64,000 bases of DNA, from positions 4,945-68,944 of the forward strand of contig QQUF01000049.1 of assembly GCA_008501735.1 (NCBI GenBank), written 5' to 3'. The notes under the pieces were generated by a model. The model did no database searches. It was not told the origin of the DNA and was given only the letters and a program-made list of their open reading frames with translations. Below, one piece after another: positions 37,975-46,784 of the stretch; position 1 is the stretch's first letter; each line of letters starts with the position of its first letter. Made by a program: the position numbers and the translations under genes. The stretch is from Calditrichota bacterium (GTDB taxonomy: Bacteria; CLD3).

Positions 37975-38063
37975 TTTAAATTCTCCTTAGAAAGAGTTTG
38001 AGGTTTACTTTAAGGAGAGTTAACTCAAAATGAATGCCAAAAAAAATTTGTGCTTTCAGGTAG

Positions 38064-38075
38064 CTTGTAACCTAA
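38064..38075. promoter_or_regulatory. Single copy of the CTTGTAACCTAA motif
   Basis: Twelve bases identical to the core of the phased repeats upstream of the TonB operon (22949-22959 region). It lies 90 bases upstream of the start of the minus-strand gene at 37974, in a position fit for a regulator of the coiled-coil/giant protein unit. Only one copy is found here. Confidence 0.35.
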
Positions 38076-38144
38076 GTTGTGATTTAGATAACAAACTTCC
38101 ACTTTGTGAAATATCGCAAGGTGTGAGATTTGACAGGTATAAAA

Positions 38145-40652
38145 TTACTTCAAAAATGTCATTTTTTTAGTATCTGAAAAGTTCGGAGTAGTAAGTTGGT
38201 AAAAGTAATTTCCACTTGAAACTGACTTTCCAAAGTTGTCTGTTCCGTCCCAAACAATTGTTCCTTTCCGTTCAGTCAAAGCGAACTCTTTCACCTCTTC
38301 ACCAAGAATGTTAAAAATTACCAACTTACCTTTCTCGTTACTTTTCAATTCGTAATTTATCGAAGTTGTTGGGTTAAAAGGGTTCGGGTGATTTTGCGAA
38401 AGCGAGAATTTTTGAGGTAAAATTTCTTTTTCAGGAATATCAGTTACACCGTTTGCGATAAGTGGAATGCTTCCAACATAACCATTTCCATTTAAGATTA
38501 AGTTTGTCTGCATTAAACCCGAGAAATAATTTTCAAAATAAATATCTATTGAATCTTGAGAATTTGGAGAAATTATTATCGGTAATTTTGTTGTATCAAC
38601 CTTGATTAAATCTGTATATGGAAATTCTCCCGAAATGTTATAAAGAAACAAGTCACAAAGGGAAGAATCTACTGTGATAACTAAAGTAAAAGTATCAATT
38701 ACTCCGACAGGAATATCTCCAAAATCAATCAAACTCGGTAAAATAGGGTTCAAGTTGCAACTTTCTTCGTTAAACTGATATTCATTATTGACAGTTAAAT
38801 TAGTGCCTGAAATAACTTGGTGAATTCCACTGTGCCATTCTATAACTAAGCTATCAATTTGAGTTTCATTTCTGAGTCCAAAATGTGCAACAGAACTACC
38901 TTGTGAACGACCTGAACCTCCATCAATTTCTCGGATTTGAACTGAATTCTGAGTGTAAAGTTTTAACCTTGTTCCGGTTGCAGCCTTATTACTTTGACTT
39001 CCTTCTAACCTAACTTGTAAATAATTATTAGAACTACAATTATCATTACGATAAAAAAAATATTTCCCTAATCCACCAATGAAAGCGTCTAAATCTCCGT
39101 CTTTATCAAAATCACACCAAGTAACTGTTTTGGTAGAAGTGTCCGAACTTGAAATATTAATTTTTTGACTTACTTCTTTAAAAACGTTGGACGAACTTGC
39201 ACCTTTGTTATAAAAAAATTCCATATCACTTCCGATATTAACTACCCAAACATCCTGCCAACCATCATTGTCAAAATCTCCTGTTGCACTTTCCCAGCTT
39301 TGGGAAAAGCCATTAGAAACATTTGTGAGAAATGAAACATCGTCGAAATAATTTTGTTTGTTTTCAAATAGAATATTTTCATATGAGCCACTAGCAAAAT
39401 CAGCACTTGCACAAAAAATATCCATATTTGCATCGTTATTGTAATCAAAGAAATCTAAATCCCAAGTATTTCCGACAATGCTAACTCCCCAAGTATTAGT
39501 CACATCTGAAAATGTATTATTGCCATTATTTTGATAAAGAATATTACCTTGCCCTCCGTCGTGTCCGACATAAATATCAACAAATCCATCATTATTAAAA
39601 TCCGTTGTAGAAACAGCGTGTCCGAATTGATTACTTTGACAACCACTTGAGGTGGCTAATTCTGTAAAAGTAGAATCACCATTATTATGATAGTAGTAAT
39701 TATCTGCGACCTCATTAGCGATATAAAAATCAACAAACCCATCATTGTCAAAATCATTCACAGAAATTCCACGTGAACTACTTGAAGTTCCACTTGTTCC
39801 TCCTGCATTATTAATAATATTTACACATTTTGGTTGAACAGTCGGTGCAATTGTGCCTGAAAGATTGTGATAGAAAGTATTTGTTCCTGCATTTAGAACA
39901 TAAAGGTCAAGCCAGCCATCATTGTCAAAATCTAAAAAAACTGCTCCCCAACCATTTCCATTGTCTCCAACTCCATACTCAGAAGTTCCACTCGTAAAAG
40001 TGCCATTTCCATTATTTAAATAAAGTTGATTGTTTGCGTTAGAATTTACAACATAAAGGTCTTCCCAACCGTCATTATTAATATCTCCCCAACAAGCTCC
40101 TTGTGTATCCCAAGAAGGTTGAAATCCTATTCCTAAAGTTGACAGAATATCAGTAAACTGTGGAAAGCTGTAAATTGTAAAAAATTCTGAGATTATGTTA
40201 TTCGATGAATTTGGGTCAGTGGAAGTAGTGTTTGTAATTGTTATTTCAATTTCAAAAACTTCATTATCACAATTATTTTGTGGAATCCAAGGAATTGGAA
40301 AAACAATCAGCATTGTTGTATCCGGGACAAAATTTCCCACAAAGACATTGTCCAAATAAACCGAACTACTATCAGATTTAATTTCAGCTAAGACATTCAC
40401 AGATTCTGAATTTGGCGAGAAACTTTTAATGTAACAACTTAGCGAAATCGTATCTCCATAAGTGTAAACCAACCCCGAATTATTCGAAGGAGAAGAAATT
40501 GAAATGACTCCAACATCTCCAACAACCAAAGTATCAGTTTGGTTAATTTGCAAATCGTCATTTGCAAACACTGATGAAATTAGAACTAAGTTCAAAATTA
40601 TGAAAATGGTTTTTTTAACAATCTTAACATTATTTTTTAGCTCTTTAAACAT
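38145..40652 (-). CDS. FG-GAP/ASPIC-UnbV protein with T9SS sorting domain
   Basis: An 835-residue secreted protein. After a signal segment and a CARDB-like part, about residues 185-530 hold FG-GAP/VCBS calcium-binding repeats (GDINNDGWEDLYVVN, DFDNDGFVDFYIAN, DFNNDGFVDIYVG), and about 540-627 an ASPIC/UnbV domain (NYLQVRLEGSQSNKAATGTR). This is the CRTAC1-type layout. The end is a T9SS type A domain (FSLSQNHPNPFNPTTSINYEL, NILGEEVKEF, GNYFYQLTTPNFSDTKKMTFLK). The start has GAGAGGTAAGAT upstream. It lies 25 bases after the T9SS gene that ends at 40678, and the sorting tails of the two are near-identical in sequence. Surface integrin-like binding is likely; no enzyme motif. Confidence 0.9.
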   Translation of the reverse strand: MFKELKNNVKIVKKTIFIILNLVLISSVFANDDLQINQTDTLVVGDVGVISISSPSNNSGLVYTYGDTISLSCYIKSFSPNSESVNVLAEIKSDSSSVYLDNVFVGNFVPDTTMLIVFPIPWIPQNNCDNEVFEIEITITNTTSTDPNSSNNIISEFFTIYSFPQFTDILSTLGIGFQPSWDTQGACWGDINNDGWEDLYVVNSNANNQLYLNNGNGTFTSGTSEYGVGDNGNGWGAVFLDFDNDGWLDLYVLNAGTNTFYHNLSGTIAPTVQPKCVNIINNAGGTSGTSSSSRGISVNDFDNDGFVDFYIANEVADNYYYHNNGDSTFTELATSSGCQSNQFGHAVSTTDFNNDGFVDIYVGHDGGQGNILYQNNGNNTFSDVTNTWGVSIVGNTWDLDFFDYNNDANMDIFCASADFASGSYENILFENKQNYFDDVSFLTNVSNGFSQSWESATGDFDNDGWQDVWVVNIGSDMEFFYNKGASSSNVFKEVSQKINISSSDTSTKTVTWCDFDKDGDLDAFIGGLGKYFFYRNDNCSSNNYLQVRLEGSQSNKAATGTRLKLYTQNSVQIREIDGGSGRSQGSSVAHFGLRNETQIDSLVIEWHSGIHQVISGTNLTVNNEYQFNEESCNLNPILPSLIDFGDIPVGVIDTFTLVITVDSSLCDLFLYNISGEFPYTDLIKVDTTKLPIIISPNSQDSIDIYFENYFSGLMQTNLILNGNGYVGSIPLIANGVTDIPEKEILPQKFSLSQNHPNPFNPTTSINYELKSNEKGKLVIFNILGEEVKEFALTERKGTIVWDGTDNFGKSVSSGNYFYQLTTPNFSDTKKMTFLK

Positions 40653-40677
40653 ATCTTACCTCTCAAATTTTTTAACT

Positions 40678-42627
40678 TTATTTTAGCAAAGTCATCTTTT
40701 TAGTTTCTGAAAAATTATTACCGACTAATTGGTAAAAATAATTTCCACTCGAAACAGGTTTTCCAAGATTATCTGTTCCGTCCCAAACAATTGTTCCTTT
40801 ACTTTCAGTCAAAATATACTCTTTCACTTCTTCACCGAGAATGTTCAAAATCACTAACTTACTATTTTTGTAATTTGAAATTCCCAAATCGTAATTTATT
40901 GAAGTCGAAGGGTTGAATGGGTTCGGGTAGTTTTGCGAAAGTGAGAAGTCTTTTTTTACAAGGGTTTTATTTTCATCAACATCTCCCAAATTTAGCGTAT
41001 AAATTGTTCCTGTTCCGTTTTGATGCTTGTAAAAATGATAATCGGTTTGAACTGCAAATGGCAAAATAAAAGGATAGTTATAAAACCCTGCGAAATCATC
41101 TGTCTCAAAGGCAACTTCGACAAAACCGGATTCCATTCTTGCTTGTGGAATCATCGCATATTTTTCATCTGTTCCAAGAGAGTTAGTAATATTTTCAAAT
41201 TCAGGGTAAATTGATGGGGAAGAATAAAATCCCCAATAATTTCCACCGTCAACTGACATTGTGTGAAAAATATCTCCGTGAACTTGTGCATTTGCCGAAT
41301 CTCCATTTGGCATATTTCCCCAATCAATATCGCCTGCTGGATAACCTGTAAAAATAACGTGCATTGCTCCATTGTCATCAAATCCAAGTTGAGGAGTAGA
41401 AATTATTTGCTGAAATCGACCACCTAAATCCGCTCCACTTGGTGCAATTGTCGGATTATTCCAAGAAGAACCGTCTTCAAAAACTGTTCCTCCGATTTTT
41501 CCAAAAGTTCCGCTGTCAGTGTAATCGTCATAGGCAAAAATTTGATTTTTACTTCCTGTTGTTCCATTTTGGTAAACTAATCTGTAAGCATTTGGAAAAT
41601 AACTTCCCGCAGAAGTCGTTTTGTGTTCAACGTAAGTGTAATGCGGATTTCCTTGCAAATCCATTGTAACGTCAAAGTGATTAAAAGCTCGCCACTCAAA
41701 ATCTTCGGGGGCTTGACTGTTCACAAAATTCAAAGGAGTGTCATCGCTTACGTTGTCAAAACTCCAAGTCGCTCCGTTGTCAAGACTTTCAAATTTGTAA
41801 AGAGCGTTTGAAGCTAAAGTTGTGTCTTGAAAAGAAGAACCAGAAGCGTGAAAATAAACTAAAATTAAACGGTCTGCTCCATCAGAAACAAAAACTTTCG
41901 CATCTGCATCTGTCAAAACATTAACTCCTGCAAGACTGTCCATTAGTTGGTAAGGAGCAAAATTTGTAAGAAGTGGGTCGCTTAACGAAGTGTGATAAAG
42001 TGAGTTTGGAGAAGTCGCTTGGTCGGCAACATTAAGAGTTCCAAAAACGTGCAATTTATCATTTGAACCGACAGCACAAGAGGGCCAAATTGGTTGTCCA
42101 TCTCCAATTGGTAAATTTGGAACAAGCGGAGTGTTAGCTTTTTGCCAAAGTCCTTGTCCCGAAAGTAAATCAATATTTACAACTGTCCTAAAATCATCAT
42201 TGAAATTCGGGTCTTGCAAATGACTCACAACTACTGCTGAACCACCAAGAAGATTTACTGAGTTATTACGGTAGAAATCTAAACTTGGAAAACCACCTCT
42301 AAAACTTTCAATTCTTTCCCAACCAGGTGTAATTGTCTGAGTTCCTGTTCCATCATCTTTTCCCCAAATTTGCCCATCGTAGGAAAACGAATAAAATGAA
42401 CCGCGATATGGGTTTGTTGGTGGATTTGAAGTGAAGTATTCTGCACTTATAAAAACAACGTGGTAATTTCCGTTCTCATCAATCGCCATTCTTTTGCCAA
42501 TTGCTCCGTTTGCTTGATAATCCCAAAAACCTGTTCCAATTACGACTCCGGGAGAATTGTACTGTGCAAAAACTCCACTTGCACAAAAACTAAATGCAAA
42601 AATCAATCCTAAAATTCTCACTAACAT
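40678..42627 (-). CDS. T9SS-sorted secreted protein
   Basis: A 649-residue exported protein. The ATG at 42627 is chosen, as GGAGGTA lies five bases upstream and gives a signal peptide MLVRILGLIFAFSFCASGVFAQ; a longer open frame of 21 codons has no ribosome site. The body is beta-rich with sialidase-like phrases (DGQIWGKDDGTGTQ, SLDNGATWSFDN) and may be a propeller. The C-terminus is a T9SS type A domain (FSLSQNYPNPFNPSTSINYDLG, SGNYFYQLVGNNF, KKMTLLK). It is the first gene of a two-gene unit with the FG-GAP protein. Enzymatic activity is not evident. Confidence 0.88.
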   Translation of the reverse strand: MLVRILGLIFAFSFCASGVFAQYNSPGVVIGTGFWDYQANGAIGKRMAIDENGNYHVVFISAEYFTSNPPTNPYRGSFYSFSYDGQIWGKDDGTGTQTITPGWERIESFRGGFPSLDFYRNNSVNLLGGSAVVVSHLQDPNFNDDFRTVVNIDLLSGQGLWQKANTPLVPNLPIGDGQPIWPSCAVGSNDKLHVFGTLNVADQATSPNSLYHTSLSDPLLTNFAPYQLMDSLAGVNVLTDADAKVFVSDGADRLILVYFHASGSSFQDTTLASNALYKFESLDNGATWSFDNVSDDTPLNFVNSQAPEDFEWRAFNHFDVTMDLQGNPHYTYVEHKTTSAGSYFPNAYRLVYQNGTTGSKNQIFAYDDYTDSGTFGKIGGTVFEDGSSWNNPTIAPSGADLGGRFQQIISTPQLGFDDNGAMHVIFTGYPAGDIDWGNMPNGDSANAQVHGDIFHTMSVDGGNYWGFYSSPSIYPEFENITNSLGTDEKYAMIPQARMESGFVEVAFETDDFAGFYNYPFILPFAVQTDYHFYKHQNGTGTIYTLNLGDVDENKTLVKKDFSLSQNYPNPFNPSTSINYDLGISNYKNSKLVILNILGEEVKEYILTESKGTIVWDGTDNLGKPVSSGNYFYQLVGNNFSETKKMTLLK

Positions 42628-42872
42628 TTTTACCTCCAAAAAATTGTTAATCAATTTAAAAAGAAATAAACCTTTCAACAAATGTACCAATCCAAAAACA
42701 GATAGTTAAGTAATAATTTGAAGATTTTACGGGACTAAAAGTGTTTACTTTTTGTGAGAAACTGTTTCCTACTTTTATTCAAAACTTTTTACAAATCTTG
42801 GAATAAAAGTTTTAGCTTCCGCTTTGTAAGACCAAAGTTTTTACAACACCAAATTTTTGCTCGGAAATTTTA

Positions 42873-43559
42873 ATGTCAAAGAAAGCAGTAATCTTTTTCT
42901 CGCGTAGTTTCAAAACAGAATCTCAAGCCAAAAACTTTTGTCCTAAAAGCCAAAAACTCTCCGAAAAAATCACAAACAGAATTTCAAAAAATGTTCTCCA
43001 AAGCCTTAAAAATCTTGAGTTTGAGAAATTCTGGTTTTCAGATGTTTTGATTTCAGAAAGCCTTTTGGAAAAATTCAACTTCCAAGAAAACATTTTACAA
43101 GAAGGAAAAGACCTTCGCGAAAAAATCCAAAATGCTTTCACCCTGCTCTTTAAAAAAGGCTTTGAAGAAATTCTCATTCTCGGCAACGACACTCTTTTAA
43201 ACTCTTCCGAAATCAGAAAAGCATTCGCAGAGCAAAAAGACGTTCTCGGAAAATCTGCCGACGGAGGTTTCTACCTTCTAAAAATCAAAAAAGGCTCTGC
43301 AAACTTTCAAGTTCTCTCAGCAGAAAATTGGCGTGAAGGAAAACTCAAACTTGGCAATTTCGATTTCAAATTTCTAAAAACCAAATTTGACTTTGACACA
43401 CTAAAAGACTTTCTCAATTTTTTCCCTGACCTAAAATTTGTAAAAACAATCCTGAATGAAATTCTCAAACCGATAATTTTTTCTTTAGAAAAAACAACTA
43501 ACAGATTTTCTAAAACCTCAAGAATTTTCTCCAACAAATCCCCTCCAATCTTCGCTTAA
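42873..43559 (+). CDS. TIGR04282/DUF2064-type glycosyltransferase
   Basis: A 228-residue protein that matches the DUF2064 / TIGR04282 family: AVIFFSRSFKTE in place of the usual KxPxxGxVKTRL start, then FEEILILGNDTLLNSSEIRKAF (the GxDxP-like site) and LGKSADGGFYLLKIKKG. Proteins of TIGR04282 are annotated as arsenosugar-biosynthesis glycosyltransferases because they occur with ArsM and ArsS. The canonical IGTDCP motif is altered here to LGNDTL, and the N-terminal nucleotide site is shortened, so activity may be changed. It lies directly before the radical SAM/ArsM fusion gene, with a palindrome between. Assignment is by pattern; moderate certainty. Confidence 0.7.
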   Translation: MSKKAVIFFSRSFKTESQAKNFCPKSQKLSEKITNRISKNVLQSLKNLEFEKFWFSDVLISESLLEKFNFQENILQEGKDLREKIQNAFTLLFKKGFEEILILGNDTLLNSSEIRKAFAEQKDVLGKSADGGFYLLKIKKGSANFQVLSAENWREGKLKLGNFDFKFLKTKFDFDTLKDFLNFFPDLKFVKTILNEILKPIIFSLEKTTNRFSKTSRIFSNKSPPIFA

Positions 43560-43561
43560 AA

Positions 43562-43635
43562 AACATCCCTCTTAATCTCCCTTCAAAGGGGGACTTTCCA
43601 GTTTCTCCCTTTGAAGGGAGATTAAGAGGGATGTT
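43562..43635 (+). repeat. 29-bp perfect inverted repeat between glycosyltransferase and ArsM fusion
   Basis: Arms at 43562-43590 and 43607-43635 are perfect complements of 29 bases (AACATCCCTCTTAATCTCCC... type), with a 16-base loop. It begins a few bases after the glycosyltransferase stop. No T-run follows on the plus strand, so it is a mobile or REP-like hairpin more than a classical terminator, though the long stem may attenuate or protect mRNA ends. Confidence 0.85.
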
Positions 43636-43738
43636 AACAAACTTTTTAAAAACTTGCGGAATTCACGCCCAAAGCGGGTTTTACGCTCCAAGACAAGAAT
43701 TAAAACTTTATTTTTTACTCAAAAAAAGAAGGATAACA

Positions 43739-46225
43739 ATGATTTCTTTTGAACCAAAATCAATTTTTTACACACCAAATTACGCACAAAAGCAATACGA
43801 TTCAGGTTACTTTTTCATTGACTACGAAGCTCCAAATTGGATTTTGACTGACGAAAAAGGTGCAAAAATTACAAACTTACTCAATGGCAGAAATTCACTC
43901 GAAGACGTTGCTCGTGAGTACAGCAAAACTTTCGGATTTGACCTCCAAAAATCTTGGCTTCACGTGAACCACTTCATCAAAAGAGGAATTCATCACAAAT
44001 TCGTTTTCGACACTCCGAAAAATTACGCTCCTTATCCGGGAAGAAAAGAATTCCTAAACAGTGCAAATCTCAAAGAAATGTGGGTTCACACGAACAATTC
44101 TTGCAACCTCGCTTGCGCTCATTGTTTGGTGAATTCTTCGCCGCAAGAACACAAAGGACTTCCAACCAACAAAGTTTTGAGCGTGATTCGTGAAGGTCTT
44201 GAACTCGGTGTGAAAAAAATGTATTTCACAGGAGGCGAGCCGTTTTTCAGAAAAGATATTTTTGAATTAATTGACACTGCTCTTGAAAAATCGGAACTCA
44301 CAATCCTTTCAAACGGAATTCTTTTCAAAGGCGAAACTCTTCAAAAACTCAAAAATTACGACAAATCAAAACTCACTTTACAAATTTCTTTGGACGGTTC
44401 AAAACCTTCTTTCAATGATCCAATTCGTGGAAAAGGAAGTTTTGAAAACATCATCAAAGGAATCAAAAATTTAATTGAAATCGGTTATGAGCCGACAATC
44501 ACAACAACTGTTACAAAACAAAATTTGCCCGATTTAGACAACGTGGTTAGGCTTCTTTCCGAACTAAAAGTAAAAAGACTTCACTTGCTTTGGCTTCACC
44601 GAAAAGGTCGTGCAGTTGGTGCAAGTTACGAAGTTGAAAATTACGAAATTATTCAAAAACTGCGTGAAGTCAAACCTCTTGCCGATTCGCTTGGAGTTTC
44701 GATTGACAATTTTGAAGAATTTGAGCTAAGAATCAACGGGCAGAAAAATGTTAAAAATGACTTGAGCGTTGCAGGAGTCGAGTCGCTTTGCGTTTACTCT
44801 GACGGAAGAGTTTATCCTTCAGCAGCTTTCGTGCAAGTCGAAGAACTTCTTTGCGGAGACGTAAACGAAACTTCATTAAAAGAAATTTTGGAAACTTCCG
44901 AAATTGTTCAAGAATTTCTGAGTGCAACAGTTCAGAAAAAAGCTGTTTCACACTCTGATTCGATGAAATTTCTTTCAGGAGGCGGAGACATTGAACACAG
45001 TTTTTACTACTCAAAAGCAATCACAGGAAAAGGAAATATTCTCGGAGCTGACCCTTACGACGAAGTTTACAACTACTTGATGGACGAAGCGATTAAAAAA
45101 CTTTACGTTGAAAATCGCAGAAAATTGAACACAAAAGCAGGTTTTGACGCTCCAACTATTTTCTACTCAATGGGCGAACTTGGTGTAACTTGCGGCGACG
45201 AAGAAGAAAATGTTCACCTTTTCGGCGAATTCGGAGTCAATACTTTGCACTCAAATTGTGTGCTTGACCTCAGTTACGATAAGTCTCACGAGAAAGTCCA
45301 AGAATTTTACGGCGAAGCAATGGACGAGCCACAACCTGAACTTTGTTGCCCGACAAGTTACGACCCAACTGATACAGACCACATTCCACGAGAAGTTTTG
45401 GAAAGATTTTACGGTTGCGGTTCACCGATGAGCATTGCAGGAGTTACCGAAGGCGAAACTGTTGTTGACTTAGGTTCTGGAGCAGGAATTGACTGTTTTA
45501 TCGCCGCGAAAAAAGTTGGTGCTGACGGAAGAGTTATCGGAGTCGATATGACTGCAGAAAGCCTCGAACAAGCGAGAATGCACAACAAACTCGTAACTGA
45601 AAATCTTGGTTTTGACATTTGTGATTTCCGCGAAGGTTTTATGGAAGAAGTTCCTGTTAAGGACAAAGAAGTCGATTTAATCACTTCAAACTGCGTGATA
45701 AATCTTTCACCTGACAAGAAAAAAGTTTTTGCGGAAATGTGGCGAATCCTTAAAGACCACGGGAGAATCGTAATTTCTGACATTGTTTCGGAAGTCGAAG
45801 TTCCGCCTTACTTACAAGTAAATCCTGTTCTTTGGGGTGAATGTTTGTCGGGAGCTTTGACGGAGAGAGATTTTGTTTCGATGCTCGAAGAAGCAGGTTT
45901 TTATGGACTCACGACTCTCAAAAAAACTTACTGGAAATCCGTTGAAGGCTATAAATTTTTCTCAGTAACTGTTTCAGGATTCAAGTTTGAGAAAAAAGAA
46001 GGTTGTGTTTTTATCGGACAAAAAGCGATTTACCAAGGACCCTTCAAGTCAATTATGGACGAAGAAGGACATTTTTTCCCAAGAGGTGAAGCGGTAGAAA
46101 TTTGCACAGACACTGCACAAAAATTACAAAACTTACCTTACAAAGGAGCGTTCCAAATCATCGAAGGCGACAAAATGCCCGACGAATTTGTGAACGACTG
46201 TTGTGTTGATGGAGCTTGTTGCTGA
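43739..46225 (+). CDS. PqqD-like / radical SAM / ArsM arsenite methyltransferase fusion
   Basis: An 828-residue cytoplasmic protein. Residues 1-95 resemble a PqqD-like domain (ILTDEKGAKITNLLNGRNSLEDVAREY). Residues 112-440 are a radical SAM domain with the [4Fe-4S] motif CNLACAHC (C122, C126, C129), GGEPF near 165 and a SPASM-like LCVYSDGRVYPSAA. Residues 540-760 are an ArsM-type methyltransferase: YGCGSP, VVDLGSGAGIDCF, NCVINLSPDKKKVF and LWGECLSGALTERDF, with the conserved arsenic-binding cysteines. The C-terminus is CCVDGACC. The start is ATG 43739 with AAGGA upstream; an in-frame ATG inside the palindrome is rejected. ArsM methylates arsenite; the radical SAM part may add an adenosyl or other carbon group. 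A single-chain version is unusual. Confidence 0.92.
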   Translation: MISFEPKSIFYTPNYAQKQYDSGYFFIDYEAPNWILTDEKGAKITNLLNGRNSLEDVAREYSKTFGFDLQKSWLHVNHFIKRGIHHKFVFDTPKNYAPYPGRKEFLNSANLKEMWVHTNNSCNLACAHCLVNSSPQEHKGLPTNKVLSVIREGLELGVKKMYFTGGEPFFRKDIFELIDTALEKSELTILSNGILFKGETLQKLKNYDKSKLTLQISLDGSKPSFNDPIRGKGSFENIIKGIKNLIEIGYEPTITTTVTKQNLPDLDNVVRLLSELKVKRLHLLWLHRKGRAVGASYEVENYEIIQKLREVKPLADSLGVSIDNFEEFELRINGQKNVKNDLSVAGVESLCVYSDGRVYPSAAFVQVEELLCGDVNETSLKEILETSEIVQEFLSATVQKKAVSHSDSMKFLSGGGDIEHSFYYSKAITGKGNILGADPYDEVYNYLMDEAIKKLYVENRRKLNTKAGFDAPTIFYSMGELGVTCGDEEENVHLFGEFGVNTLHSNCVLDLSYDKSHEKVQEFYGEAMDEPQPELCCPTSYDPTDTDHIPREVLERFYGCGSPMSIAGVTEGETVVDLGSGAGIDCFIAAKKVGADGRVIGVDMTAESLEQARMHNKLVTENLGFDICDFREGFMEEVPVKDKEVDLITSNCVINLSPDKKKVFAEMWRILKDHGRIVISDIVSEVEVPPYLQVNPVLWGECLSGALTERDFVSMLEEAGFYGLTTLKKTYWKSVEGYKFFSVTVSGFKFEKKEGCVFIGQKAIYQGPFKSIMDEEGHFFPRGEAVEICTDTAQKLQNLPYKGAFQIIEGDKMPDEFVNDCCVDGACC

Positions 46226-46247
46226 TTTTCAGTGAGCAGTAATTTTA

Positions 46248-46282
46248 CCATCGAATAGCTTTTGGTTTTCGGTGGCTTTTTT
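46248..46282 (+). terminator. Terminator after ArsM fusion gene
   Basis: CCATCGAA (46248-46255) pairs with TTCGGTGG (46268-46275) with one G-U pair, followed on the plus strand by CTTTTTTATTT. It lies 23 bases past the stop of the fusion gene and before the convergent DinB gene. Confidence 0.7.
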
Positions 46283-46285
46283 ATT

Positions 46286-46768
46286 TCAAAGAATCGGGAA
46301 ATCCGTTCCTGAAATTGGTCTGCCTAACAATCGGCAAAGAGTAACGATTTGACCTTGATGTTGGTAGATGTGCGTGAAAGTTCTTAGGAAAACTCGTGCA
46401 GGAATGAGATTTCTCTCGTTGTTTCCCCAAGTAATCATTTTCCGTTCAGTGTTAAGTTCTTCGGTAGAAGCATTTTTGAGGTAATTTTCTGTCGTTGTAA
46501 AAACTTGCTCTCGGTAATTTTTCAAGGATTCGATTGTTGTGAAATCAGAGGCGTTGTCGTCAACTTTCATCAAACCTTCAACAACTCCAATCCAATATTC
46601 TTCCGCACCAATTGTATGGTGGAATTGTTGCAAAATATTAGGATAACCAAATCCTTCAAACTCGCGATTTAATTCTTCACTGTTAAATTTGTCGCAATGT
46701 TCAAGCAACTTTTGCAAAGTGTTGTGTCCGCGAGTGTGCAAGTCTTGTAAAGTTTCTGTTGTGTACAT
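46286..46768 (-). CDS. DinB family protein
   Basis: A 160-residue four-helix-bundle protein of the DinB/YfiT superfamily: LHTRGHNTLQKLLEHC near the N-terminus, HHTIGAEEYWIGVVEGL, and TFTHIYQHQGQIVTLCRLLG at the end, which supply the three metal-ligand histidines (one per motif). Many members are metal-dependent thiol transferases. Its position next to the arsenic locus and a thioredoxin-fold gene would fit thiol chemistry, but that is only context. It starts 16 bases after the HxlR gene on the same strand and is probably its operon partner. Confidence 0.85.
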   Translation of the reverse strand: MYTTETLQDLHTRGHNTLQKLLEHCDKFNSEELNREFEGFGYPNILQQFHHTIGAEEYWIGVVEGLMKVDDNASDFTTIESLKNYREQVFTTTENYLKNASTEELNTERKMITWGNNERNLIPARVFLRTFTHIYQHQGQIVTLCRLLGRPISGTDFPIL

Positions 46769-46784
46769 TTTTTGCCTTTAGTTT

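Noticed and set aside
42628-42690. Extension of the T9SS protein by 21 codons
   Set aside because: No ribosome site, and the extension would hide a clean signal peptide that starts at 42627 behind GGAGGTA.
43631-43738. Upstream in-frame ATG that would add 36 residues to the radical SAM/ArsM protein
   Set aside because: It lies inside the 29-bp palindrome, has no ribosome site, and the added residues have no domain similarity; AAGGA before ATG 43739 fits far better.
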